Shown piece by piece: positions 31,831 through 43,480 of a stretch of DNA of 64,000 nucleotides. The stretch comes from Calamus simplicifolius. Lineage: Eukaryota > Streptophyta > Magnoliopsida > Arecales > Arecaceae. The stretch spans positions 1 through 64,000 of the forward strand of contig UESW01004239.1 of assembly GCA_900491605.1 (NCBI GenBank). The letters run 5' to 3'. How positions within the stretch are numbered: position 1 is the first letter of the stretch; each line of letters begins with the position of its first letter. The translations under genes were made by a program, and so were the position numbers. The notes below the pieces were generated by a model. It searched no databases. It worked only from the letters and a program-made list of their open reading frames with translations, and was not told the DNA's origin.

Positions 31831-33680
31831 AATAACTTTTCTTTATTTTAAAGAAATTATCCATCACTAAATAAATATCTGAAGGAATAATCCCTCGCAA
31901 AATATTTTTTTTAAATACACCTAAATATATATATACAAATTATCCACAAGTTTCATCATATTCATGTTCATAACAAACAAGTTCATAACAAGTTCATCAT
32001 ATCCAAGTTTATAACAAGTTCATAACAAACAAGTTTAAAAAATGTATAAAAATGTCATCATATCCAAGTTTCATAACAAAAAAAGAAAAATATCACAAAC
32101 AAGATATTTCAATGATCATAGATATGATGGCTCTAAACCCACTGATTGTCATGATGGATATACGAAGAGCTCATCTAATGTAAGTGCTTGATTCAACTTT
32201 TGTGTCTGATCATCATCATCATCAATCATTATCACAATCATCATCATTTGCAGAGATACGCAGCTGAAGATGGTGCTAGAATTGTAGATGAATTGATCTG
32301 CATCTTTTCCATCATAAGATGCATGAACTCCTCGGCTCTTACTTGATTCCACCTCTTGCCACTTATATATAATAATTAGTCAATAAAAGTATATAGATAC
32401 AATGAGTTAAACATATAATAGTATAAATATATAAATTAAAATTTTTTAAATACTTACATGTATGATATCTCTACCTTTTTATTTACCCACTGATTGTCAT
32501 CCTTTTTCTTTTGATGGATATGTATAGAAGAGCTCATCTAATTTTGTAAGCCTTTCCCTACGCTCCCTACGATTTTTTGAAAATCGTAGGGAAAGGTTTT
32601 AACCTTTTGCCTTTTGCCTACGATGTTTAAAAAGTCGTGAATTGCCTACGATTTTAAAATATAAACAATATTATCAATTTTTTTTAAAAAAAATTATATG
32701 AAATAATAACAGCATATATAAAGAAAAGGATATTACCAAATTAAAATTTAATAACATAAACAACGGTGAAATGTACAAATATAGTTGATGCGCTTTTAGG
32801 ACATCAACACAATTAAGGAGTCATAAATGAGAGAGACATGCAAAGACTATATTAATCAATCTTGTCGAATTAGTTAACTATCACACTTCTAAAAGCCACG
32901 TCATGCTCCATATTTAGATACCATTTCATGGTTCATTATACATGGAAAAGTAAAGTATATATAAAATCTCTATCAAGGATTCTGACCATAAAGCTGAAAT
33001 CATTTTTATAAAAAAAAAAATTTCTAATAAACACAAGTTACCATATGCAACTCCAAATTCAAAAAAACCTTTGTTATGCCAATTTGAGTTCACAAACATG
33101 AATACCGCTCTAGAATCTCCTGAAAAAATGAATATAATTTGGATAACAGATCTATGTTCACCACCCCAAAATTATCTACAAACCATCTAATTTTCTAACT
33201 GGGCATGGACTCGTAAACAATACAATAGCAGCCGCAGCAAGTCATGCAAAAAAAATAAAATAAAATAACAAGATAATTCACTGACCTCCGCATGACTGGG
33301 AACCTAGCAGCCTGCCACATCACATCTGACATTCTGTAACAATTTTTTCTGCGGGCAGGTTTCTCCTGTGGAAACTTCTTTGATGGGATAAACTATGATC
33401 CAGTATGATTTATCAATCTTTTACCACCTCTTGTTCCTGAAACTGGTGCCAAGTGCCAAGTCACTGATTTCCTCATCCTCAATTTTACCTAACATACCGC
33501 CACAAGTTTCCTTGGTTCAACAAGGCAAAGAGAGAACTGCCCACCGATCAGCATGTTTTAAACCTCAAATTCCCATTTCAGCACCCACAGCACAAGTTTA
33601 TTTTGTGCAAGTCATGTATAAATGACAGTTACTTTTGCTGAAGCAAAATGAGGTTGAAGGTCAGATTGTCCTGCTACAAG
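31831..33680. other. CACTA E left interior, nothing coding recognised
   Basis: About 1.85 kb, AT-rich, with short direct repeats (AAGTTCATAACAAGTTCAT near 31,980-32,030). A phrase near 32,138, CCACTGATTGTCAT, recurs near 32,486 with different flanks. A perfect hairpin lies at 32,565-32,591. The last 350 bases may be the 3' untranslated part of the captured glycosyltransferase gene. Confidence 0.5.
32565..32591. repeat. Perfect 12-bp hairpin
   Basis: CCCTACGATTTT and AAAATCGTAGGG are separated by TTG. Part of the arm, CCTACGATTTT, recurs near 32,646, so it may be the edge of a decayed small element. Confidence 0.7.
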
Positions 33681-34541
33681 TCACAACGCATGAAGACAAT
33701 AGAGGCAATATCTGTTTAAAAGCCTTTCTACGAGGCTGTTTGGCTCAGGAACCAGGGCCGATGTTAAGTCATTCCAGAAATGAAATGTGATTGATTCGTT
33801 CAACATCCTTGCAAGGAGAAGCATCTTGCTGGGCTCTTTCAGAATCATCAGGTGGTTCCATGAAATACCCGCACAGGACTCGATTAGTTCAGTTTAATGT
33901 GTTCAAGAAGCCTACCAAGATTTTTTTTTATTTTTGGGTGGTGGTGGTGGGGGTGGGGGGTGGGGAGGGTGGTTGGGGCCTTTGACACAATTGTTGTCAA
34001 AACTAAAGCCCACATCTAACTATGCTGCCCATGCCCTCGACAACTAAAAGATAAAGAGGCATAAAGTGGTAGCGCCTTGGTGCAACGCTAAGCTAAAGAA
34101 TGATATACACAACTCACAAACCCCTCAAGGTGTTGACCATATAGCCTATATTATATTTCGCATGTCAGTTTCAAGGTAATGGCTTTGATTTTAGCAGTAG
34201 GTGGCAAGGTGTTATAGTCAACACCAAACTTCTATTTGCTCCAACAGAAGTTATTAGTAGGGCCAGTTAGGATCCTGACTCGATGATTCAAAATAAAAGG
34301 TAAGGTGTGGAACAAGGAGGTTCAACATATATCGTTGCAGCAGAAAAAAGCATACCTTGTGATATTAGTGGAACTTATTGGGTAAAATGCAGGAGGTTCT
34401 ATCTTTATGTCCAGTTGTCCATACAGTTTAGCCACAGAAAACTTGTTCATCACTCTTGTCATCAGATCAGCTCCATTCCACCTTAAAAGGGTATCATTAT
34501 ATGTTGAATAAAATTCTCTCAGGCACTCCATCACAAAGGGG
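33681..34541 (-). pseudogene. Captured fragment of an A4GALT-like glycosyltransferase
   Basis: Two exons of a Gb3-synthase/A4GALT-type glycosyltransferase, a Golgi enzyme family in plants. The first, 34,541-34,356, follows a TTTGCAG acceptor and holds FYSTYNDTLLRWNGADLMTR and PISSTNITR before a GTATGC donor. The last, about 33,880-33,681, holds AQQDA and, in another frame, FHFWNDLTSALVPEPNSLVE, ending at TGA. The N-terminal catalytic half is absent. A one-base shift near 33,815 and loss of a clear acceptor show decay. Intron and exon layout is kept, so it came from genomic DNA. Confidence 0.78.
33936..33978 (+). repeat. G-rich run, G-quadruplex candidate
   Basis: A stretch of GGTGGTGG and GGGGTGGGG blocks inside the intron of the captured glycosyltransferase fragment. 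Four or more G-runs of three lie within 30 bases. Confidence 0.6.
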
Positions 34542-34556
34542 CTGCAAACACATTTC

Positions 34557-35164
34557 ATAAGTTAATGTCGGAACTAACACAGCTGATGGTAATATCATGA
34601 GTAAAAATAATGATGATCTAGGACAAGTAGTGCTGTTTTCATGTAGGACAACTAAGACTAGTAACACAAACAGCTTATTCATAGAATGCACACTCTGTTT
34701 GATTTTGCAAGCAAAAGAAAGAATAAATTTACTGAATGAATGTGAGGTCTCTTTCAGTGATCCAAATGTAGTTTTGTTTCCAAGTTAATTTTCAAGCAGG
34801 AAAGATGTACCGACTATTCCCAGCCCTGTATGACGGTCTATTGAAAAGGAATGTGGCAGCAGCAAATTTGTGAGTAGAACTAGAATTTGGAACAAAAGGG
34901 TTACTCTACGGCAGGAGTGGAATTAATTGATGAACCCTCTTTTCCCTAGTTTCTATTACTGACTCTAAAATGACCTTGCTGGATGCTAGTCCGTCCTCTA
35001 AAAGGTTCTCTGTTAACTCTCTTTACAAGTTCATGAACCAAGGAGGTATTCAATGCCCTCAGAGTCCTATGGAAAGCTGCTGTTCCAGAGGAAAAAATTA
35101 TTCTCTTGGCTGTGGAATTAATTGATGTGTTCTATAAGTCACTGTAGTGGAAAGCAGCTATGAT
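34557..35164. other. Spacer with a possible LINE zf-RVT remnant
   Basis: Around 34,970-35,110 on the plus strand FSVNSLYKFMNQGG and, in the next frame, LWKAAVPEEKIILLAV resemble the zinc-binding region at the end of plant LINE reverse transcriptases. The match is short and frame-broken. The rest, from 34,557 on, looks like intron sequence. Confidence 0.35.
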
Positions 35165-35169
35165 ATGAC

Positions 35170-36392
35170 TGTTGGGGAGCGCGGAATACCCCCAAGATCA
35201 CGGCTATAGCGTATATGAGTAATGCAAAAATCTTTTACCGTTCTAATCTATGAGCATAAGATTATACCTTCAGACTTGAACGTTGGAACACTTCGATTTT
35301 GTTGCTCGACCTCAACCTTTTAGCCTTCCGCCGTATTCCCGAAATACCTTCTTCTCTCTCAAGATGGTGGGATCTCTCTCGGCCGACCTAGGGTTTCTTG
35401 CTTTTCTTTTTTCTCAAAAGCGTTAACCCTAGCAACCAATTGAGAGGGTATTTATAGGGCTACAACAGGGACCAAATAGGCAAATATGAAAAGGACTTCC
35501 CACGTAATTAAATCTCCTAATCCTATCCCGGGTTAGGATTTAATTACATAAATTATAATTCATTCCACTAAAGAATTATAATTGTACTCCTAATCATATT
35601 CGAATTTATATTTTTGAGCCTTAATATTAAATACTTATTATCTCCCCACGTTAAGATTACAGATATCCACCAATTAAATTTAAATACTGACAATATAATT
35701 TAATTGGCTGTTATTATCCTTGAGACTTATCCACTTAACTTATTTGACGTATCGGATTCAAAATCCACTTGCAAGATTTGATACGATCAAAACTTATAAG
35801 CTTTCTTAAGGGGATATCATCAGTCCAAATTAACCGGACGTGGATTCCTTCAACTATTAATGTTCACCATATATATAATGTTATTGCCCAACCCACTGAG
35901 ATTATTGACTCATATAGAATCTCACTCTATGTGTAATCAAAGCAATAATCACTACACACACGTGTCTAGTAATAGAATTCAGATTAAGAGCATAAGTAAT
36001 CATAATATTCATGAGTTCTAAATTATTTTATAAAGTCAGTATAAAATAATCAACTCAACTGGGTCCTGTTCAATACACACAAAGTGTACTAGCACAAATA
36101 GTTAGAATAAACCATTCCCCGTAGTCAAGACAGACCTACTTAAATTTGTGCTACAGCTCTACCGATGGTGTGTCCAATTCCATCTAAAACTGTGAACAAT
36201 AAACTTGTATTCCAAAAGAACCGATGATCTAGTCTTCTGTGTGTAAGCCGTACTCTACACACTAGATTAAATACTCTTTGGAAATACTAGACACATGCAC
36301 ATATATATAGTAAATGGCACACATTGCTCAAAATGAATTCTCATTAAAAATGTAAAGACATAAAGCATATCTTTTAGTCTATATCTCTATCA
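35170..36392. mobile_element. Solo LTR G (1223 bp)
   Basis: Starts TGTTGGGGAGCG and ends TCTCTATCA, flanked by the perfect 5-bp repeat ATGAC at 35,165-35,169 and 36,393-36,397. There is no interior and no coding sequence. It lies in what would be intron or gap between the captured ATPase and glycosyltransferase exons. The orientation and family were not fixed. Confidence 0.85.
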
Positions 36393-36450
36393 ATGACAGA
36401 ATTTAGGTTAGACATTTTTGACATGGAGAAAACAACCCAGGCTGTTTTAC

Positions 36451-37037
36451 CTCGCAACCAATTCTTTTGCTATTAGCAGCCTCAGATCACCAGGAAAGAG
36501 ATCACCAGGACTGAAATAGATATATCACCCGGCACTATGTCTCTCTGATCAATTTGAACGACCAATTCTGTTTGAACAACATTTCTGGTGCATCTCTGCA
36601 CCCTAACAGGTGATTTTAGGAGTTCAGACAGCTGCATAGTTGCTCTTGAACTATTGTACTCCTGAAATATATTAAGTACTCTGTATGTAAAAAATCATGA
36701 TTTTCTGTTGTTCACTATCTCAAGTTCGGTTCTTACCACCTAAGCATGAAAAGAATTGAAAGAATCAGATTCTGATAGGCCAAAATCCAAGGCATGCTAT
36801 GTCAACTTACCTGGTGGAATTGAATGCCTTCACTTATCGGAACTAGTATAAGCATAATGCTTCCATTGGCATTATCAGCTGCTAAATATGACAGGATAGC
36901 TATGACAACCAGAATGATATAAAAAGGATGTAGGAAAGCATTCCACCAGAGCTGCCACCAACTAGGAAAGGTATGATCAAGGAGAATGTTTCGACCACCT
37001 TCATTGAGTCTCCTTTCATCTTCCTTGAATCTCAACC
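36451..37037 (-). pseudogene. Captured fragment of a P-type cation ATPase
   Basis: Exon 37,037-36,811 follows a TTGTACAG acceptor and holds FPSWWQLWWNAFLHPFYIIL with a membrane segment, before a GTAAGT donor. Exon 36,661-36,451 holds EYNSSRATMQLSELLKSPVR and DIVPGDIIYFSPGDLFPGDL, the actuator-domain motif of P-type ATPases. The sequence looks closest to the MgtA-like magnesium ATPases, but that is from memory. Only the region around the first membrane segments and actuator is present; the phosphorylation and ATP-binding domains are missing. Confidence 0.75.
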
Positions 37038-37109
37038 CTGTACAAGGTTAAACGGATTTGCTCATCAAAGATGGTGAAGCCAAGGGATTTTGAAAACGGA
37101 TGCCATTAC

Positions 37110-37218
37110 CTTCTCGATCTCGTCCTGATTCTCCTGGAGCTTCTCTATGGAAAGCACTAGCTCGTCATCGATGTGATCGGAGTCTCCCTCTCCTCCTTCC
37201 ACCACCTTGGCCTTTTTT
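37110..37218 (-). pseudogene. Captured exon 1 of a SET/NAP1-related histone chaperone, main part
   Basis: KAKVVEGGEGDSDHIDDELV followed by LSIEKLQENQDEIEK is the N-terminal acidic and dimerisation-helix region of plant NAP1-related proteins (NRP1/2, SET type), nuclear histone chaperones. The exon ends at 37,110 in a GTAATG donor. A 72-base intron then joins it to the ATPase exon at 37,037. That joint is out of frame: the spliced reading would stop at once. The first seven codons are 8.4 kb away at 45,612-45,629, split off by copia D. Confidence 0.75.
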
Positions 37219-37456
37219 TGTAAGAAAACTATTAACAATCTACACAATATTGCATAGAGTTAATAGTTAGGATCTTTTTTATTACCTCCAGCCATTGCTT
37301 TCGATCTACCTCTAGAAGATCTGAATCAAGATCTCGATCTTCCTCTCGATGGATCTTGATCTTCCTCCTTTGTATGGATCTTGATCTTCTTCTCGATGGA
37401 TCTTGATCTGCCTCCTCTCGATGGATCTTAATCTTCCTCCTCTATATGGATCTTGA

Positions 37457-38770
37457 TGATGCCAAGCCACCGTTCTTAAACGTCGGGGAAGACGGACGTC
37501 CTTCTCCTCGAAGTCCTGCAAGAAAAGTCCCCAGGGACCGGTGGCGCCGGTGGGGACCCTCCGACGATCAAGTCAGTTGCTTGGGCTCAGACAAAGAACC
37601 GCTCCAGCCAAGAGGAGCTGAGGCGGTTAGGGTTTTTGCTGGGAGGAAGAAAGCTCAGAAAAACCAGAGTTCAGATGCCACTTACAGCGCTAGCTCATGT
37701 CCTTATATTTGTCCGAATACCTTCTCTTACAATCTGAGGAGATCGCCTTTGTACCATGGCTACACGTGCCGGAGACATTCCTGAACTGCTTGTTGACGTG
37801 ACATCATACGTGTCCAGCGGCCGCAAAGGCATGCAGTGCGCGCCGCCGGCTGACGAGACCGAGCACAGTTGCGAGTGGCAGCCTACCGTACGCCGTAGCA
37901 AGGCATGGCCGTGTACAGGGACATGCAATTCCCCATACGCCGTTATGAGGTATGGCCCTCCGTAACGGGGCGGGGCAGTCACGGATGTACTGAGAATCAC
38001 GTGTGAGTACCACACGGCTTGGAACTATCGTTTTCCTTGGCGGTTAAGTTGCATGCTAATTGCTGACGACTTTCCCACCAAGACCGGAGAGGGTCCTAGG
38101 GGAGTGCAAGTGCTAGAGCACCCCGAGAAATGATGACCCCATCCCCCGACCCCGAGGGGGTCCCGGGGGTGGGGAAGTGACAGTGCACCCCGAGACCGAT
38201 GGGGGCCTCGGGGTTAAGAAATGATGACCCCATCCCCCGACCCCGAGGGGGTCCCGGGGGTGGAGAAATGATAGTGCACCCCGAGACCGATGGGGGCCTC
38301 GGGGTTAAGAAATGATGGCCCCACCTCCCGACCCCGAGGGGGTCCCGGGGGTGGAAAAATGACAGTGCACCCCGAGACCGGTGGGGGCCTCGGGGTTAAG
38401 AAATGATGGCCCCACCCCCTGACCCCGAGGGGGTCCCGGGGGTGAAAAAATGACAGTGCACCTCGAGACCGGTGGAAGCCTCGGGGTTAAGAAATGATGG
38501 CCCCACCCCCCGACCCCGAGGGGGTCCCGGGGGTGGGAAATGACAGCACCCCGAGACCGGTAGGGGCCTCGGGGTTAAGAAATGATGGCCCCACCCCCGA
38601 CCCCGAGGGGGTCCCGGGGGTGGGGAAATGATAGTGCACCCTGAGACCAGTGGGGGCCTCGGGGTTAAGAAATGATGGCCCCACCCTCCGACCCCGAGGG
38701 GGTCGCGGGGGTGGGGAAATGATAGCGACTGCCGTTACCTTTTCTGACGATACTGGGATCAGTCATATCA
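37457..38770 (-). mobile_element. Solo LTR F with a tandem array
   Basis: On the minus strand it starts TGATATGAC and ends GGCATCA. A TATA-like ATATAAGG near 37,710 and a downstream GACTTGATCGTCGGAGGGTC, also found in the Tat LTRs (GACTTGAGCGTCGGAGGGTC), mark the promoter and leader. GATCTTGA occurs on both sides, but the host LTR itself repeats this word, so the target duplication is not certain. No interior remains. Confidence 0.7.
38120..38725. repeat. 91-base GC-rich tandem array in solo LTR F
   Basis: Seven units, each starting near AAATGATGRCCCC and spaced 91 bases (38,128, 38,219, 38,310 and so on). Each unit holds CCCCGAGGGGGTCCCGGGGG and GGGGGCCTCGGGG, so it can fold on itself. It lies in the U3 part, before the TATA-like box. 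Confidence 0.88.
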
Positions 38771-39339
38771 GATCTTGATCTTCCTTCTCCTATCTATGGA
38801 TCTTGATTGAGCGCTTCCAATCAATAAGCCATCGCACTCTGATGGTATATGCCCTCAGGATATGCTCTTGATCAGGGACCCAATGCCTCCGCTTGTTTTG
38901 GTTTTTTTTTTCTTTCGATAACATTATCTCGAAAGCCTTAGGAAGGGATCCCTATTTAAAGAGATACTCAAATCCCTTCCATTCCACCGCTGCTCCCATC
39001 AAGCAAGGCGTTTAACATTTAAGGAGCCGTTATCACTTATTAATTAGTGGAAACGATCGTAATAAAAATAGGACCATCTATTGCGACGGGTTATTACATT
39101 CTCCCACTTGGTCCGTATATTTTATCAACACTGAACAAGAAACTAAATACATGAATCATAGCGATAGGTCCTCTATAATTGAGTATTATCTTCTATGTAT
39201 TACAATGCATTCAATTTCTTTACCACTATTCCAAATGTGACAACATAACATAATGAATAAACCATATGTTTATTCAGAGTCCAAAAGAAAAGTTTGTCAT
39301 TTCTCAAAAGTCAAATAACGTGTACACCTGAATGAGAAA

Positions 39340-42170
39340 TAAACAAATAATTGAAATAAGAGTTTCTTTGTACAAATTGTTATCCATACAATTATATCAT
39401 GGAACCAACTCCCATTCTTATCACATGATCCTTAAAATTCTTAATTGGCATGCCTTTAGTCAAAGGATCAGCTATCATCAATTCAGTGCTAACGTGTTCT
39501 ATGACCACTTTGTTTCTTTAACACGTTCTCTTATGGCTAAATACTTAATGTCGATATGTTTACTTCGACTACCACTCTTATGGTTTTTAGCCAAAAATAC
39601 AGCAGCTGAATTGTCACAGTACAGTTTAATTGGCCTAGTAATAGAGTCAACAATTCTAAGCCCTGAGATGAAACTCTTCAACCATACACCTTGCGATGTA
39701 GCCTCAAAACAAGCAACGAACTCCGCTTCCATAGTAGAGGTAGCAGTCAAAGTCTGCTTTGCACTCCTCCATGATATGGCTCCACCAGCTAACATAAATA
39801 TAAATCCTGATGTTGATTTCCGAGAATCAACGCAGCCAGCAAAGTCCGAATCTGAGTAGCCCTCTATCTCCAAATGATCAGTTTGTCTATACATGAGCAT
39901 GTAGTCCTTGGTCCCTTGAAGATACCTCATGACCTTTTTAGCAGCTCTCCAGTGGTCTAAACCTGGATTACTCTGATATCTTCCCAACATTCCTACTGCA
40001 AATGCAATGTCAGGTCTTGTGCAAACCTGAGCATACATTAGGCTTCCAACAGCTGAAGCATATGGAATGTTGTGCATCTGTTCCCGTTCAAGTTCATTTT
40101 TAGGGCACTGGTTCAAAGCGAACTTGTCACCCTTCACTATAGGTGCAACACTTGGTGAACAATTTTTCATCCGAAATCTCTCCAAGACTTTATTGATATA
40201 AGTTTCTTGAGACAATCCCAAAATGCCTCGAGATCTTTCTCTATGGATCTTAATGCCAATGACATAAGATGCCTCACTCATATCTTTCATATCAAAATTT
40301 TTGGAGAGAAATTGTTTCACCTCATATAGCAACCCTTTATCATTGGTTGCAAGTAGAATGTCATCCACATATAGGACCAAGAAACAAATTTTGCTCCCAC
40401 TAACCTTCTGGTATATACATTGATCCATGATGTTCTCTTCAAAACCAAAGGAAGAGATCACATCATGAAATTTTAAATACCACTGACGTGAGGCTTGTTT
40501 CAATCCATATATGGATTTCTTAAGTTTGCAAACCAAATGCTCACCATCACTAGAGGAAAATCCTTCAGGCTGTTTCATGTAAACCTCTTCCTCTAGATCT
40601 CCATTAAGGAATGCGGTCTTCACATCCATTTGATGTAACTCAAAATCAAAATGAGCTACCAATGCCATAATTATTCGGAGAGAGTCTTTCTTGGATACAG
40701 GAGAAAATGTCTCCGTGTAGTCGATTCCTTCCCTCTGAGTGAATCCTTTGGCAACGAGTCTTGCTTTATATCTCTCAATGTTGCCTTGTGAGTCTTTCTT
40801 TATTTTGAAGATCCATCTACATCCAATGGCTTTTACACCATCAGGCAACTCAACAAGATCCCAGACTCGATTAGATGCCATAGATTCCATCTCGTCCTTC
40901 ATGGCATTGAACCACAAGTTTGATTCCTTAGAACTCATGGCTTGTGAAAACGTTTCAGGATCATTTTCGGCTCCAATGTTATAGTCAGATTCATGTAGAT
41001 ACACAACATAATCACTAGGAATTGCTGATTTCTTTATTCTAGTTGATCTTCTTAATGTTGTGTCAATGACCTCTTGAGGAGTATCTTGCACAACTGATTG
41101 TTGATGAACAACACGATCTTCTAGATTACCATCAGCTTGTGAAATCTCAATGACTGGTTGTTGACTTAATTGAGTTTGAGGAGTGCTATAAATAACAACC
41201 AATCCCTCACTTGAAGTGGAAGCTGGAATAACTGAATGATCTTTCTCAGAAGAAGCCAAATACTGAGATTGATCACTCCCACTGATCAAGTCATTCTCAA
41301 GAAATTTTGCATTTCTTGATTCCACAATCCTAGTGCTGTGAGATGGACAATAAAATCTATAACCCTTGGACTTCTCAGCATATCCAATAAAGTATCCACT
41401 AATAGTCCTTGGGTCTAGTTTCTTTTCTTGTGGATTATAGACTCTTACTTCAGATGGGCATCCCCAAACACGTATATGTTGCAGACTTGGTTTCCAACCT
41501 TTAAATAACTCAAATGGCGTTTTGGAAACAGCCTTGGTTGGAACCCGATTCAATATATACGCAGCAGTTTTAAGAGCTTCAGTCCACAAGGATTTAGGTA
41601 AGTTAGAGCTGACAATCATGCTCCTTACCATGTCCAATAATGTCCGGTTTCTCCTTTCAGCTACACCGTTTTGGTCAGGAGACCCTGGCATGGTGTATTG
41701 TGCAACAATTCCATTTTCTTCAAGAAACCGAGCAAACGGACCAGGTGCTTGTCCATTCTCAGTGTATCTACCATAATATTCTCCACCTCTATCTGACCTC
41801 ACGATTTTAATTTGCTTGCCGCATTGTTTCTCTACTTCTGCCTTAAATACCTTAAAGGCATCTAATGCTTCGTTCTTATTATGAAGTAGGTAGAGATACA
41901 TATATCGTGAATAGTCATCAATAAATGAGATGAAGTATCTCTGACCATACGAATCCATATCTGGGCTACAGATATCCGTATGTATGATCTCCAGTATTTC
42001 CGAACTTCTCTTGGCATCTTTCTTGGACTTGTTGGTTTGCTTTCCCTTTATGCAGTCCACACAAGTGTCAAAATCAGTAAAATCAAGAGTATCAAGTACT
42101 CCATCTTTTACTAATCTTTTAATTCTCTCAATGAGATATGACCTAATCTCCGATGCCACAAAATAGAGGA
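39340..42170 (-). pseudogene. pol: Copia D integrase, reverse transcriptase and RNase H
   Basis: One open frame of 886 codons (42,159-39,499) holds the end of the GAG-pre-integrase region, the integrase core (FIDDYSRYMYLY, SDRGGEYY, NGVAERRNRT), RT with WIFKIKKDSQGNIERYKARL and QMDVKTAFLNGDLEEEVYMK, catalytic YVDD at 40,360-40,371, and RNase H (YSDSDFAGC, TMEAEFVACFEA, YCDNSAA). A single lost base near 39,512 ends the frame early; the last conserved piece, STELMIADPLTKGMP, follows in the next frame. It is the longest intact coding stretch in the window. Confidence 0.92.
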
Positions 42171-43480
42171 ATTCTCATTTATAACACATCTTTTCATACC
42201 AGTTTGGGCGTGCATCACATTATAGGTGGTATTATTTTTAAATTGATTTGGAAAAGATTGTCTGACAATGTACCATTCCCAATAAGCTTAGATTTATAAA
42301 ATAAATCAACAGAGCTTTTATTAAAATTAAAGGAGTATCCTGCTGGTACAAGCCTTGACACTGAAATCAAATTTCTAGAGAAACTTGGAATATAAAATGT
42401 CTTTTCCAAATCCAAAACAAAACCAGAATGTAAAATAAGTCTGCACGTTCCCAATTGCTTCCACATGTGAACCCATCTTGTTTCCTGAATAGATGCTTTG
42501 TTCACTTCCCAATGGTTTCCTTTGATTTAGAAAACCCTGCAAGGTATTTGAAACATGGATTGTAGAACCAGAATCAATCCACCATGTGTTATGACATATA
42601 ACCAAATTGGATTCATGACATACGAATGAGGTTAGAGTACCTTTCTTGTCAAGCCAAGCTTTGAATTTGAGACAATCTTTCTTTATATGCCCTTTCTTCT
42701 TGCAAAAGAAGCACTTGGACTCCTTCTTGTCTTCTGTATGGATGGATACTTTACCCTTTCCTTTGCGTTTGGCTTTGGGAGCTTTAGTCTTTCTCTGAGT
42801 GACTAAATGTGCACTTTCTCCCATTTCTAAAATCAGCCTCCCTTCCTCTTGAACACACATGGTCAGAAGTTCATTAATTGACCATTTGTCCTTATGTGTG
42901 TTGTAAGATATTTTGAAGGGACTATACTGCTGTGGGAGTGAGCTCAAAATAAAGTGCACCAAGAAAGATTCTGACATCTCAACCTCTAGGGATTTCAACT
43001 GAGCCGCAATGTCCCTCATCTTCATGATGTGCTCACGCACACCTCCAACCGTAGTGAGCTTCATTGATGACAATTTTGTCATTAGGGTGCTAGCCAGTGC
43101 CTTATCTGAAGACTCAAATTGTGCATCAATAGCCTTCAGAAGTTCCTTGACATTTTTGCACTCAGGAATTGAACCACGTATACTAGCAGAAATCTTAGTA
43201 CGTATGAACATCATACTGAGGCGATTGGATCACTCCCATCGTTCATACGCAGCAATCTCAGCCTGAGTGCTAGTAGATGTAACTGAATGTGGTTCATCCT
43301 TCCTGATAGCATAGTCAATATCATGCACCCTAATTGAAGAAGAATTCTCTTCTTCCATAATTTATAATTATCACCACTTAAATCAAAAATATCACATTTC
43401 ATATCAGAAATATTAACAGGCAAAATAGCTGCATAAAAAAATAATGTTCATGTAACTGAATTTGAGGCATATAACTTGAT
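42171..43480 (-). pseudogene. gag-PR: Copia D gag and protease
   Basis: The N-terminal gag part near 43,400 (FDLSGDNYKLWKKRI) continues in another frame through LKAIDAQFESSDKALASTLM. A zinc knuckle CFFCKKKGHIKKDC follows near 42,700. The protease shows WWIDSGSTIHVSNTL near 42,560 and RNLISVSRLVPAGYSF in a further frame. Frame changes fall near 43,215 and 42,460, and the joint to pol near 42,170 is also broken, so several small lesions separate this copy from a working one. Confidence 0.87.

Larger units (their letters stand above)
37219..39098 (-). repeat. 3' LTR of copia D, interrupted by solo LTR F
   Basis: Outside 37,457-38,770 it matches the 534-bp right LTR closely. Both have a purine/pyrimidine-rich part with repeated GATCTTGATCTTCCTCCT. 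A polypurine tract (minus-strand AAGTGGGAGAA) lies next to 39,098. Confidence 0.92.

Noticed and set aside
37458..38779. Reading solo LTR F as a Mutator-like insertion with a 9-bp duplication GATCTTGAT
   Set aside because: The host LTR repeats this word several times, no terminal inverted repeat is present, and TG...CA ends, a TATA-like box and a leader motif fit an LTR better.
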